Positions 22,915 to 34,810 of a stretch of 64,000 nucleotides of DNA are shown here, in pieces. Where the stretch lies: the NCBI RefSeq assembly GCF_022682495.2, contig NC_071390.1, positions 149,334,583 to 149,398,582 of the forward strand, written 5' to 3'. The notes under the pieces are model-generated. The model did no database searches, was not told the origin of the DNA, and worked only from the letters and a program-made list of their open reading frames with translations. The stretch's first letter is position 1. The number at the start of each line of letters is the position of its first letter. Source of the DNA: Desmodus rotundus. Taxonomy: Eukaryota > Chordata > Mammalia > Chiroptera > Phyllostomidae. Both the position numbers and the translations under genes were made by a program.

Positions 22915-23054
22915 TCAGTGTTAATCATTTTCATCTTTTTCTGAGTCTCCATCACTTCCTTATCAAGCCATCAGTCTTGTTTCAGGTCTCCACTGGCATT
23001 CGTTCAGTCACACCTCTCACACAGGTTACGTTCCCAATCAAGTTATTTTCATCC
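22915..23054 (+). repeat. direct duplication, copy B
   Basis: Partner of 20892-21032, offset about 2.02 kb. Copy B has an extra 'ccatttcat' step at its right end, so the exact break is uncertain by about 10 bp. Confidence 0.9.
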
Positions 23055-24534
23055 ATTTCATTCCCAATAAACTCATTTCATTTTGTATAGGTACTTTGTT
23101 TCATCTCAACTACCTTCAGAAAAATGACCCAAGGCCTACCCTCATAGGTGTCTTTTTTTATAGATCCTGTTGTTTTAAATACTTTAATATTAGTAAATGG
23201 TGGAAGATTATTCCATGACTTTTGTGAATAGCACCTGAGCTTACTGAAAGGCTTTTTATCATAATCATGGCTTCCTTTCCTTTTTTTTTTTTTTTTAAAT
23301 CTCTTGAGTTGCCTTTTTGTTTTTTGAAGTTACTTTGAGGATTATCTTTCAGAAGGAAAACAACCTGGCATATAAACCACTTCTGAGCCTGTTTATCCAG
23401 AGTGGAGAGTGAAGACACTTTCAAGCATGAAAAAACAATTAATTTCATGGGTATTAAGCTGTAGTTCCAGGATTTACCCTCAAGGGCCAAATGTCTCAGG
23501 CGCAGTTGAACAGGAGGATGTTGATGGCAATGCCCCTGGAAGACAAGAGGCCACACGAATATTGCTGAATCTGTTTTCTGAACAAATATTTAGAAACATT
23601 CACCCTTTATTTTTCATCTATTTACCTGCACACCTGATTAAACATCTATAAAAGTAACTGCAAAGCCAATTAATCACATGAGGACCAGCTACAGTTGTAC
23701 CTCCTGGAGGCGGGAGTAAAGTGAGGTAGGAGAATAGTATGTGGGGAGGACTAGGAGACGGAAAACAAGTGGGTCAGCCAGCGACATGTCTCAAGAGGAG
23801 GCTGAGGACATCATTCTGGACACTCCCAGACCTCTGGGTGAGGCCAGGCAGGTTCAGGCTGAGCCGAGAACTCATGAATACCTCTGGTAGTGAGTTAATC
23901 ATTGAATGGATATGGAAACTATGTATGGGCCTCAAGGTTAAAGATTAATGGGCAGGGTTTCAAAAACAATTTTGTTCAGTAGTCAGTAATAATCTACAAC
24001 TAATGCTATGTGTTCCCACATTAAAACAAGAAACTGGGTCACATGAACTAATGATTCATGGATTCAAAATTATAAAAAAGATATGATTGGGAGACTGAGG
24101 AAGACTGAAGATAAAGGAACCATAGAACACGTGGTGGATATTGAGTGTTAACTGTGCATAAGTTGACCTTCTCTAGACAGTGGTTTTGGGAAAGACCTTG
24201 TCTTTATCTTTCTGTTCTTCACATTGGGTCAATTCAATTAATAGTAGCTGAATTCCATTCAACTCAATATTACACTTGTATTGCGGTTGTATATTTTCTA
24301 TGCAGGGAAAAAAAAATCAATGAAATTGTTTATAGTACCACAGATTCCCTGTAATGAATTTAATTCACCTTACCTTCAAATTGAGAAAAAAGGAAAAATG
24401 ATATTCTCATTCATTAATAAAATTAAGGTGTATGTTTTTAAAAAACTGGAAAGAAATCCAGCTGTTAAGTTTCACCCCCAAAAATCAAACGAACTGAAAA
24501 TGGATTTCTAACCTCCACACCACCACAATAACAG
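23055..24534. other. no gene seen
   Basis: A T-run at about 23281-23297 and several short frames (the longest 132 aa, 23158-23556, minus, rich in K and S), none recognisable. Confidence 0.45.
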
Positions 24535-24765
24535 AGTAGAAATACTTCCAAATACTTTACATAGTAATGCATTTAATCCTCCTCAAAACCTGTAAGATAA
24601 GATTATTGTCCTCATTTTACAGAGAAAAGACTGAGGCACAGGGAGGTTGTATTACTTGTTCAAGGCCACACAAACAGAAGCAGAACCTGCATTTGAATCA
24701 GGGCATTTAGGCTCCAGGTTCTGTATCGTGAACTCTCACTTAACTACTTCACTACAGAATTGTGA
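24535..24765 (-). mobile_element. MIR SINE, antisense
   Basis: Clear complement of MIR: 'tgtcctcattttacagagaa', 'ttcaaggccacacaaacaga', 'gaatcagggcatttaggctc'. Confidence 0.9.
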
Positions 24766-24943
24766 AACAAGCTGGGAAAATGTTAGAAAAAATACTATAA
24801 AATTATGCTGTACAGCTGAAACTAATAAAATACTATGTCTATTGTACTGCATTTTTTTTAAAAAAGGAATGAATTATATACATTTTTACATTTGTGTCCT
24901 AGTTTTCTAGACAATGACACCGACTGTGAGGAATCTTAGTAAG

Positions 24944-25176
24944 GCCTTGACTGGTGTGGCTCAGTGGGTTGGGCGTCATTCCCACAAACCAAAAGTTCAC
25001 TGGTTTGATTCCCAGTCAGGGCACATGCCTGGGTTGTGGGCCAGGCCCATGGTTGGGTGTGTGCGAGACGCACGCAACCAACCAATCAATGTTTCTCTTG
25101 CACATTCTCTCTCTCTCTTTCTCCCTCCCTTCCTCTCTCTCTAAAATAAATAAATAAAGTTTTTTAAAAAAGAAAA
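24944..25176 (+). mobile_element. Ves SINE (bat), sense, with 13-bp TSD
   Basis: Starts gccttgactggtgtggctca, carries the B-box-like 'ctggtttgattcccagtcag', a (CT)n tract with TCCC (25106-25141) and an A-rich tail. Flanked by gaatcttagtaag at 24931-24943 and 25177-25189, identical. The 76- and 67-aa frames here are translated SINE, not proteins. Confidence 0.95.
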
Positions 25177-25299
25177 GAATCTTAGTAAGAATTTTTAGTA
25201 AAATCTTCCTTCAACAGACCTTAACTGATGAATTTTAGGTAGTGACAAAAAAAGAGAAAAAAAAAGACAGAGAAAAAAATAAAAAGGGAAGGGGATCAA

Positions 25300-26320
25300 G
25301 AAGAGTAAGGGTGTTGACTTTTGGACAGGGTTTCCAGGGTAAACCTCTCTGAAAAGGTGACTTTTGAGTAAAGACTTAAAGGAGTTGAAGAGGGAACCAT
25401 GTGGATATTTGGACGAAGAGGTTTCTAGTAAGAGGAAAGGGCCAGTGCAAAGGCCCTGAGGTGGAAGCATGCCTGGTGTATCTGAGGAAGGAGGTCCCGT
25501 GGCTGGAGTGGAGGGAACAGGGATGTGGTTAATAGGAGATAAACTAAGTGAGATAAGTAAGAGGCAGATGGCTTAAACCCACACAGGTCATAATGAAGAC
25601 TTAGCTCCTTCTCTGAGGCCACTGCGGTTTTGGAGTAGAGGAGTGACATGATCTGACTAATGTTCTGATTGGGTCAGTGTGGCCAACATGTCGAGAACAG
25701 GCCATGAGGATGAGGATGGGTAGGAGGCAAAGGCAGAAGCATGGAGACCAATTAGGAGCAGGGTGGCAGCAGTGGAGATGGTATTCAATTTTAAATATGT
25801 TTTCAATAAAAATCCTATAGAATTTTCCGATGGACAAGATGTGGAGTATAAGAGAGAGGAATGAAGAACAGCATGGTGGGTTTTTGCTGGAGTGCCTGGA
25901 TCATTGGAGGAACGGGTTTCTTTTCGGTAGTAGTGGAGGGAGAGCTATCAGAGGTTTGATTTTAGAAGGGATAGGCTGGAGATGTCTCTCAGATATTCAA
26001 GTAGAAATGTAGATCTGGGGTTCGGCAAGCATTAGACACATGGATGGTATTAAAGAGATCACCTAGGGATTAAGCATAGATAAAAGAGAAGAAGTTCAAG
26101 TACTGATTATTAAACAGTCAGGGGTTGCAGGGATGAGAAGAAGCAGCAAAAGAATTTGAAAAGGAATGGCCAGTGAGGTGGGAGGAAAACAAAGTGAGTG
26201 TGAGGTCCTAGAAGCCAAGGAAAGAAAGGGTTTCAAAGAGGAATGTTATCAACGGGGCCAGATGCTGCTAACAGGGCAGGTCAGATGAGGTCTGAGAAAT
26301 GAGCCCCACACGGAGTGACA
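25300..26320 (+). mobile_element. ancient interspersed mammalian repeat, family not assigned, about 1 kb
   Basis: The longest of a family that recurs in the window: 'gtgcaaaggccctgaggtgg', 'gtagaggagtgacatgatct', 'ttcaagtagaaatgtagatc' and 'gaatttgaaaaggaatggcc'. No open frame survives. I recognise the wording as a common mammalian repeat but cannot name it. Confidence 0.55.
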
Positions 26321-26603
26321 TGGCAGGTGGCTATAGTGACCTGGACAAGGGCAGCCAGGGTCAGAAGGAGCGTGTGGCTGAGTGGGTTGGATCAGTAGTT
26401 ATTTCAGCAATGTCCTTCTCTTGGCTTGGCACCTTCTTAGGGGGGTTCCTGGTGGGCGGGAAAGGTCTCATTTTAAAAGGTGCTGCCATGGAGCTGTATG
26501 TTTGCATGGCTTTTTATCATGTGTTCATTATGGATTCACGTGTTTTCTTGCCACTAAACGCATATTGATTGATGCCTCCTTTGGGCAAATATTGATGCCG
26601 CCT

Positions 26604-26883
26604 AGAAACATGGAACAGGGTGACAGCTGAAAGAGGGGAGCGGGGAGGTGGGGACTGGTTGAAAAGGGTGAAGGGACTAGTCAAAGAACCTATATGAAGG
26701 ACTCATGGACATGGGCAACAGTGTGAGGATTGACTGTGGGAGTCGGGGGGAGGGCTGGGCGGAGGAGGCAAAGGAGGAAACATTTCAGACAACTGTAATA
26801 GCATAAAAAATATTTAAATTAAAAAAATGTTAAGTTGGTGAATCTAAAAATAAACCTTACTTGCTACTGAAAAAAACCAAAAA
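26604..26883 (+). mobile_element. L1/HAL1-type 3' end, sense, 5'-truncated, with TSD
   Basis: It shares the 3' end of the HAL1-like element (agaacctatatgaaggactc, a G-rich tract, gacaactgtaatagcata). It is flanked by caaatattgatgccgcct (26586-26603) and caaatattggtgcctcct (26884-26901), 16 of 18 identical. The tail is odd: an A/T-rich end at about 26806-26830 is followed by about 35 nt of non-L1 text and then a second A-rich run, which could be a 3' transduction. Confidence 0.8.
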
Positions 26884-26910
26884 CAAATATTGGTGCCTCC
26901 TTCAGGCAAA

Positions 26911-29364
26911 GGCATGGGAATGCACAGAAATGGAGGCATCATCCCATGTCCCTCTAGTCCCCATCACGCTTCCCCTTCCTTCTCTTCTGGGCACATGTTT
27001 CAAGAGTTTTGATTATGGCTGAAGTTACCTCACAACCAACTAAGTGTGGGCAGGGGACCTAGGCCTGGCCAACCAGAATGCCACATTTCCTCTGCCCCAG
27101 TGACTGGTTCAAGGTCAGCAGGCACCATCACCCACCCTCTAGTGCCTGCATCCAGTACATCCAATGGCGTGCCTGGCTTGGGGAGGAGAGAGGGGGCGAG
27201 GGGTGGGGGGCAGTGACTGGAATGGGGAGAAGTCTTCAGCTCCCCCTAGAGGCTTCCAAGTCTCAGCCTACCTAAGGCAGGAGGCTGTGTACCTTCTAGA
27301 GGTCAAATGGCAGGCTCCCTCCGCCAGTGGGCAGCTGTTATGGCAGGGAAATCCCTGGCAGAAGGGCAGGCCACACAGGGAACCTCCCTTTCCGACTTGG
27401 CCCCCAACAGCTGACTCCGGGCTTCGTTGGAGCGACCTCAAGAGCATCCTGGCTGTTTTGCATTATCAGCATCCATTACAAAGCCACATGATAAATGATG
27501 GCCTGTTTCCTCACTTCTGTTTCTGAGGGCACCACAAAAGGACATCACACTCAACAGGCACGCTGAACCAGAGTTCGCCCTGCCCCCGCCCCGCGGCCCC
27601 TGCGTGAGTAAGGCTCTCTCCGGTGCGTGATTGATCACAGCAGTGGCAAGGCTCCAGCTGAGGATGGGGAGAGGCAGGATGGGCAGTGGGATTAAAGTGG
27701 ATGGAAAAGTTAAAAGAGTGAGAATTTTTATTTTTGCAATGTGTCCCTCTGCTAACCATTATTTCAAAGCTTCCTGAATGGAAACAAATCAGGAAACATC
27801 AGTGGGACTAATAAAATCGTACTGGGGAACAGCTGGGGATAGCATCGGTGATCATTAATAATAATACCGTTGTGTGGAACCTTTGGTCATACATAGACTT
27901 GGCAAATACCCTTTTTTCTTTCTACGTCCCCAAGTTTTATGGAGGGTTTTTTTGACAATAAATCTGTGATTCGAAAGTTAAGGGACTTGCCCAAGGTCCT
28001 CCACAGTGGATCAAGACAGCAAAATGTTGAAATTATGTTGCTGTACTTTAATTTCTTCACTCTTCCAAGCTCAGTTTTCCTGGATGCGCCCTTGTGTTGC
28101 TGCCTCTGCCTGGGGGATCCAGCTGATTTTGGGTCTCAGCCAGCATGGCTAACTAACAATGTTACTTTCCACACTAAACCGGCAGACAAACACCAAATCC
28201 CCATTGCTTTCTCTGGCGATTGACCTGCTTGACCTGGCCTAAGCAAGAGAGTACTTCAGACCTTCCAAGATGTGTTGTGTTTGATTCTCTTCTTCTATTT
28301 GTGGTAGGAACTTTCGAGATCCTGGTCTTCAATTTAAAAAATTCACATTGATCTTAGCTTTTCTTGCTGTTCAGTGCTCATTCGTTCATCAGTCAAATGA
28401 ACTTATAAAGCAATAATGTTGATTGGGCACTTACTCTGTGCCAGGTGCCATGCTGAATTCTGGAAGGAGAGAGGCACCATCTAGTTCAAATTTAAGGGAG
28501 GAGAAAGCAGGGCCCCTCCAAAAAATGCCAAGGTGTTCCATTAACAAGGAGGACTCCGGAAATACAGACCACAGAGGCATGACACATGTTAAGTGGTGTT
28601 GACTCTGCCAAGGACAGTGGGTAGCTAGTGTTTTGAATACACATGCTTCTAGTTTCACCCCTCTCTCTCTCATTCTGGACCCCGAATGGCTCTGAGAGAA
28701 AATTAAATGCTTTTTGATAAATACCTGAGTCCCAGGCCCTGGCCACTGCTATGCCTCTTCAATCATAGGTATGAATACCCCCTGGGGACCTTGGTTCCCA
28801 GTGAGTTAATCTGCCTTATTGGAGAGAAGAGGGTCCTGAGAGGTATTGATTATCTCTTGGCTAGATCTAATTTCAAGAGTGGCCCTGAGCAGAAAAAGCT
28901 TCAGAGAATTCCAGGAGCCAAGGCAGTGCCGTGAAGGGGGCTGCGGGGAACAAGCATGGCTAGGAAGGAACAATTCAGTCCTAAAATCCTGTGATCCCAG
29001 GCCAAATTCCACGAGTGCTTCAGAAGGCACTGAGCCACCCTCACAACTGTGCGGGGAGTGAACACGCGAGGACCTGGCTCCTTGTCTCCTACTGGTTTGT
29101 TTGGGGTGTGCCCTTTGGATTCCAGCTCTTACTCGCCAGTCAGGGAGTGGAATCTTGGAATGTGCCCCATTTTTTAACCTTTTGCCTCTCCTTTTCACCC
29201 AGCCTACCACAGTTCCAAAGAGCTGTCCCCGTTGAAACCATTTTTGTCATTGCTTCTGCTGCTTCAAAGCCATCCCCTCTGTTGCCCAGGAGAGTAACTG
29301 AGGCTTCTCAAAAGAGGGAGAGAGGGAAGTCAAGTCTTACACAACTAATCTGATGGTGCTGCCT
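26911..29364. other. no gene supported
   Basis: Mostly unique text. A small MIR-like scrap about 27955-28010 (complement wording 'agggacttgcccaaggtcct') and an L2-like phrase near 28420-28450. Open frames up to 134 aa (28806-29210, minus) lack recognisable domains. Confidence 0.4.
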
Positions 29365-29504
29365 CAGGACCTTTGCTCAGGCTGCTGTGTCAGCCTGGAC
29401 ACTTTCTCAAGATATCTGTCTGGCTACTTACCTCCCATCAAGTTTTTGCTTTAATATTCCTTTCTTATCAAGGTCCACTCTATTTTATTTAACGCCACCC
29501 ATCT
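29365..29504 (+). mobile_element. L2 LINE, 5' part (split by HAL1-like element)
   Basis: Sense L2 text 'cctcaggacctttgctcagg' and 'tttgctttaatattcctttc', breaking at the HAL1 insertion and resuming at 31399. Confidence 0.65.
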
Positions 29505-31398
29505 AAATGACAGACAAGATGGAGGTGTAGGTAGAAATACTTCTCTTCCTTGCACAAACAAAAGAAGGATAACAACCAATTTAAAAACAAAAAACAACCA
29601 GAATTGCCAGAAAATCAAACTGAATGGAAGTCTGACAACCAAGAAGTTAAAGAAGAAACATTCAATCAGACCGGTAGGAGGGGTGGAGACGGGCAGCAGA
29701 GTCAGAGAGGACGTGTGGCAAGATGGCAGCTGGCGGACGGGATTTCCCACATTTGTTTGTGGATAAGCCAGGAGGAACAACTGGGGAGCGAGACAAACTG
29801 TGCAACCCAGGGTTCCAGTGCAGGAAACTAAAGCCTCAAAACCTCTGGCTGAAAAACCTGCAGGGGCAGGAGAAACTCCCAGTCTCACAAGAGAGTCTAT
29901 TTGAGAGACCCACGGGGTCCTAGAACATACACAATCCCACCCACCTGGGCATCAGCACCTGAAAGGGCACAATCTGCTTGTGGGAAGTGAGGGAAGTGAC
30001 AGAAAGTGTGGCAAGAGCTGAGCAAGTGGCATTGTTCCCTCTTGGACCCCTCCCCCACATACAGTGCCATCAACATAGCAATGTGGGTTGCCCCACCCTG
30101 GCGAATACCTAAGGCTCTGCTCCTTATTATGTAACAGATGTGCCCAGACAAAGAAATGTGGTCCAAATGAAAGAACAAAGCAAAGCTCCAGAAAAACAAC
30201 TAAGCGATGAAGAGGTAGATAAGCTATAAGATACAGAGTTCAAAACACTGGTAATCAGGATGCTCACGGAAATGATTGATATTGGTCACAAAATGAAGGA
30301 AGAAATGAAGGCTATGAAAAGTGAAATAAAGGAAAATATACAGGGAACCAACAGTGATGGGAAGGAAACTGGGACTAAAATCATTGATGTGGAACAAAAG
30401 GAAGAAATAAACATCCAACCAGAACAGAATGAAGACACAAGAATTCAAAAAAATGAGAAGAGGCTAAGGAACCGCTGGAACAACTTTAAATATTCCAACA
30501 TCCAATTTATACAGGTGCCAGAAGGAGAAGAGGAGCAAGAAATTGAAAACTTATTTGAACAAATGATGAAGGAAAACTTCCCCAATCTGGCAAAGGAACT
30601 AGACATGCAAGTCCAGGATACTCAGACAGTCCGAAAGAAGCTGGATCCGAGAAGAAACACACCAAGACACATAATAATTAAGTTCCGTAAGATTAAAGAT
30701 AAGGAAAGAATCTTAAAAGCAGCAAGAGAAAGGAGACAGTTACCTACAAAGGAGTTCCCATAAGCCTATCAGCTGATTTCTCAAAAGAAACCTTACAGGC
30801 AAGAAGGGGCTGGAAAGAAGTATTCCAAGTCATGAAAGGCATGCACTTATATCCAAGATTTCTCTACCCAGCAAAGCTATCATTTAGCATGGAAGGGCAG
30901 ATAAAATGCTTCCCAGATAAGGTCAAGTTAAAGGGGTTCATCGCCACCAAGCCCTTGTTATATGAAATGTTAAAGGGACTTATCTAAGAAAAAGAAGATA
31001 AAAAATATGAACAGTAAAATGACAACAAACTCACAACTATCAGCAACTGAAACTAAAACACAAAAGCAAATACTAAGTAAACAAATGGAACAGTGGCAGA
31101 ATCACAGAAACTGAGATCACAAGGAGAGTTATCAGTGAGGTGGGGGAGGGGAAGAATGGGGGCGAAAAGGTGTTGGGAATAAAAAGCACAATTGGTAGGC
31201 ACAAAATAAACAGGGGGAGGTTAAGTATAGTACAGGAAATGGAGAAGCCAAAGAACTTATATGTATGGCCCACGGACATGAACTAAGGGTTGGGGGAATG
31301 CTGGAGGGTGAGGGTACGCAGGGCAGGGGGATAAAGGGGAGGGAAAAAATGGGACAACTATAATAGCATAATCAATAAAGTATACTTCAAAAACAAAT
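29505..31398 (+). mobile_element. full-length HAL1-like (half-LINE-1) retrotransposon
   Basis: A 1,894-bp unit bounded by an 11-bp near-perfect TSD, gccacccatct (29494-29504) and gtcacccatct (31399-31409). Order: L1-like 5' UTR (29505-30166) with gacaagatggaggtg near the start, an L1 ORF1 (30167-30987), then directly an L1-like 3' UTR with a G-rich tract (31134-31345) and the tail gcataatcaataaagtata. No ORF2 (reverse transcriptase/endonuclease) lies between ORF1 and the 3' UTR, which defines HAL1 elements; these depend on L1 proteins supplied in trans. The poly(A) tail is short. The element sits inside an older L2. Confidence 0.88.
30167..30987 (+). pseudogene. L1 ORF1-type RNA-binding protein, two lesions
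   Basis: ORF1 protein trimerises, coats element RNA and acts as a nucleic-acid chaperone. The ATG at 30167 is in frame with the main open stretch (30260-30763), interrupted by one TAA at 30227-30229. Next come an acidic/lysine-rich, coiled-coil-like N-terminal part (about 30260-30490), then the RRM-like domain (30494-30730; NIQFIQVPEG... and ...RHIIIKFRKIKDKERIL), then the C-terminal domain. A single base appears lost near 30742-30743, so the frame reads to an early stop at 30763. In the next frame the C-terminal domain reads on cleanly from 30745 to a TAA at 30985-30987, 80 codons. Total about 270 codons, shorter than L1 ORF1 in most mammals. Just two lesions in a non-functional copy imply a fairly recent insertion. 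Confidence 0.88.
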
Positions 31399-31600
31399 GT
31401 CACCCATCTGCCCAATCCTCCTTACCCTACTTTCAATTTTCCATTCATTTATGTTAGAATACACTATGTAATTTACTTATTTATTATTCTTATTGCTTAT
31501 TGTCTTTCATCAGACAGTAATATAAGCTCGCCAGTGCATCGAGGGGTGCCTGGCACATGGCAGGTGCTCACCGAGCATTCAGTGCACGGGTGGGTGGATG
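31399..31600 (+). mobile_element. L2 LINE, 3' part (continues 29365-29504)
   Basis: Resumes after the HAL1-like element with 'tgtcacccatctgcccaatc', then 'cagtaatataagctcgccag' and the L2 end wording 'gtgcctggcacatggcaggt'. Confidence 0.7.
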
Positions 31601-32707
31601 CTCTGTCAGCGGGATGACATATCGTTTTCGCCATTATTACTCTTGCGCTATGTTGGTGGTACGCGCTGGCATCATGAAGGTGGATGGTGCTGTGCACACG
31701 CACCGTCTCTGCTCCAGGGTATTCTCAACATCCAGTAAATTCTCCTTAGACACGTAGGAATGAAACAAAAGATAAGGAATTCATCTCTGATAGGCACTGA
31801 GATCAAGGGGGAAAGGTTCGTGATGCCAGCACTCAGAGCTAAAAACAAATGTTTCTAAAATAGGAAGGAGGGATTTCTGAGCCCTGAGGACTGTCCCTGG
31901 GTATGAACTCTCACGGAGTCAGGAGGTGGCAGGCCAGCAAACATTGACCACACTCCAATCAACAAGGTCAGCGAAGAATTTACACGCAGGAAGTCATCTA
32001 TTTTTAATATTGCAATTGTTTTCCTGTTTTTCTTTATTCGGTATGTTACCACAGGAGCCCAATTCCAAGAGTTTTGTTTGAGTGCTTTCCTCTCCTATTT
32101 TTTCTTTTTTAAATTTGGATGCAGCCTTGTATTTCCAGAAAGCAAATGTTTTGCTATTTTTAAAGAAAACAGGGAGGAGGCTGGCGCATCTTCCAGGCTG
32201 AGCCATGCTGCACTGAGGTACAGTGGCAGGGTCCCAAAGGTGGGGATGCCACATGGTCAGGCTGAAGGTGAGCTCTCTGCTGGGGAACAGTGGACAGGGT
32301 TTGCAGTTAGCAAGGAAGGGTTGGATGTGCCCTAAGAGAGCCAACCCAGGAGAGCAGGAGGCTTCTTGCCAAGCAGGCAGGGCTTGAAGTGAGTCCCCAG
32401 TAGTCCAGCCCCCACCCGAGTCCTACTCGCCACTCCCCCAGGGAGACATTCCTTTCATACCCAAAGCCATCCAAGCCCCTCCTGGATGTGTTTTTCTGGG
32501 CCAATTATGTTATTCAGCTGAGGTTTTGTAGACCTTGTATTTTCTAAGCACCAAAATTGCAAAGTTTCACAACTGCTTGATTGTAACTCAGCAATCAACC
32601 CTGTTTGCTTTATCCTTTGATTAGCCCTTTGCCGCTCCATGATTGGCAAAGTCTGGGTTGGAACAGAAGCAAAGGCGGTCTAGAGATTTTCCCAAACACA
32701 GATTCTT

Positions 32708-32722
32708 TATTGTTATGCAATT
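32708..32722 (+). promoter_or_regulatory. SOX-OCT-like composite motif
   Basis: TATTGTTATGCAATT matches the SOX2:OCT4 composite (CATTGTTATGCAAAT) at 13 of 15 positions, with correct zero spacing of SOX and POU half-sites. It lies in a low-repeat block with a TCF-like ctttgatta (32615-32623). Sequence match only. Confidence 0.35.
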
Positions 32723-33649
32723 AATTTTGAACTCCACCTTGGCCTGGCTAAGCAGTTCACTGGGTCCCAAAGACCCAAGGCTTGTCTGCTCTTCTTGATC
32801 CTTCTTGGGCTTTACTCCCTGATCTTTGGTCAGCCTCCCTGGTCCCGGGTTGTGTCATGTCTCAGTGCTGCCCCAGCCATCCCAGCAAAGGCACTTCCCT
32901 CTCTGGACTTCCTGCCCTGACCTTGCAGATGTTTTTGTAATCTCTCCTGGAAATCTTGATGGTCCCTTACAAGCCCTAGATTCTTGCCCCCCAACCTCTT
33001 TCTCTGCCCCTTGCTTGATGTCTCTAAGCCATACTCAGATGGGCAGGTTGGGTTCCTTTTGGCTGGTAGCTGGCTTGCCTACGGTTTGTGGTGATACCAG
33101 CAGACTCCTAAGGGAAATTGTGTTATAGAAAGACTTGATGCACACCTATCTGTCACAAAGGCAAGAATCAGCATTGCAGCTAAGATAGCCATAACCCAGC
33201 ATGTTTTATATTCAAAATGATTTCAAACATGAACCCATTCATCCAAATGCAGTTGAGCAGTGAGCAATGCTAATTTCATAGTGGAAGAGAACCTGTCGAG
33301 GTTAAATGATTTATTGCTAATCAGAAAGCTCAGCAAAGAACTTTCACCATCAGTATCATTTCCAAAGCAGGAATTATGTTTTAGGAAAACAAAGCTTTTT
33401 GCGTGATAAGAGCCAAGCAAATAGCCCCTTGTTCTAGACACTGAACACTGTTGTCTTAAGCATCCAGTGCTTGAAAACTTTGTATTATAAGTCAGAATTG
33501 GCTTGCCAGTATCCCTCATGTTGTTCAACAAACAATATAGGAATGCATATCTTAACATATACATTTAAAATTGAAAAACAGGGCCAGAGGAATGTAAACA
33601 AGAATAAACACTGAGTGAAGATGAGCAACTGCCCCCCTCCAAAATCTAA

Positions 33650-33668
33650 CTCAATTACAATAATTGAG
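33650..33668. promoter_or_regulatory. paired homeodomain-like inverted repeat
   Basis: ctcaatta-caa-taattgag is a perfect 8-bp inverted repeat around a 3-nt spacer, each arm holding a TAATTG-type homeodomain core, spaced as paired-class dimers often are. Could be chance. Confidence 0.3.
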
Positions 33669-34065
33669 CAGTAAATTTCCCTCAGAGCTTCCTGGTGGCC
33701 AAAGCAAAAAGAGAAATATGATCACTTACACAGGTGTTACTGTCCACTAAGGGAAAATTACCCTTTCCAAGAAAGCAAAGCATTTTGCTTTTAGTTCTGA
33801 AGGAGTTATTTCATGGAAGGCTTAGCCAATGAAGACACATTTTCATAAAGTTATTTATTCTCTGGCTAAAGCAACTATCCATGAAGTGAAACCTTGGGTA
33901 GGTTGCAGAACCCCTCTGAACAGAAGCTTTCCATCATGCCCATCTATTTTAGGGGTCTATCATTCATGTATGAACAGAGCTGAGGTTGCTTCATTTCAGT
34001 AAATGAAGCACTGTGCGAAGCGCTCTGGGAACATATATACAATTGTCATGCAAAATTAGCTTGCT

Positions 34066-34335
34066 GTCTTACTCAGTTTGGGTTACTATAACAGAACAAC
34101 AGATATTTATTTCTCACAGTTCTGAAGGCTGAGAAGTCCAAGATCAGGACACAAACAGATGTAGTGTCTGATGAGGGCCTTCTTTCTAGATTGCACACAA
34201 CCATTTTTTCCTTGTAACCTCAATTGGTGAAGGGTGGGGGGTAGGAGGGAGTGGGGAGAGAGAGTGAGCAGGCAAACTCTCCTAGCTCATGCCATCCTGG
34301 TAACCTGAACTGATACCAGCGTGGTGTGATTGTCC
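34066..34335 (+). mobile_element. LTR-like ancient repeat, family not assigned
   Basis: Starts 'cttactcagtttgggttact' and continues 'ttatttctcacagttctgaa', wording of a widespread mammalian repeat, probably MaLR-like. Similar 3' wording is at 59985-60087. Confidence 0.5.
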
Positions 34336-34810
34336 AACGAAATGTGTTCTGTTATAAAAATAAAGGCTGCAATAAGCTCAAAGCCACCCATGTCCACTAC
34401 TTATGATTTCCCCTTCTTCAAACATGTCCCCAATTTGCTAGCCTGGGCAAGTGGTTTCTTCTGAGGTCCCCAATTGTTCTTTCAAACTGAATTTGGGAGA
34501 AACACAGCAGACATCCATCATTCAATTTTATTACAATTGGAAGAGAAACAGTTAACTTTAAGGAAGCAACAGTTCTGCTTCCTTTTCTGGCTAAAGCAGC
34601 TTAATTTATCAAATGCTCCCTATCACCTCACTGCTATTACCAGGGGGGTTTGGTGGAAATGCTCCCTGAGTCCTGCACTCCTATGAGCCACCAAAGCCTG
34701 CTGGGGTCCCTGGACCTCAGACTGAAAATCAAACACACACACACTAAGAAGCTCATGGTGAAAAATTAATCATCTCTTGATATGAATCATAGCATAAGGC
34801 TGAGGAACAC

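Larger units (their letters stand above)
31610..34065. other. no gene supported; unique, low-repeat block
   Basis: The longest stretch here with few recognisable repeats. Short frames only (up to 116 aa). Two motif-rich spots are listed separately (32708-32722 and 33650-33668). Confidence 0.45.

Noticed and set aside
24914..25157. Frames of 67-76 aa with a repeated pattern (also 42809-43058 and 59761-59976)
   Set aside because: These are translations of Ves SINEs, not proteins.
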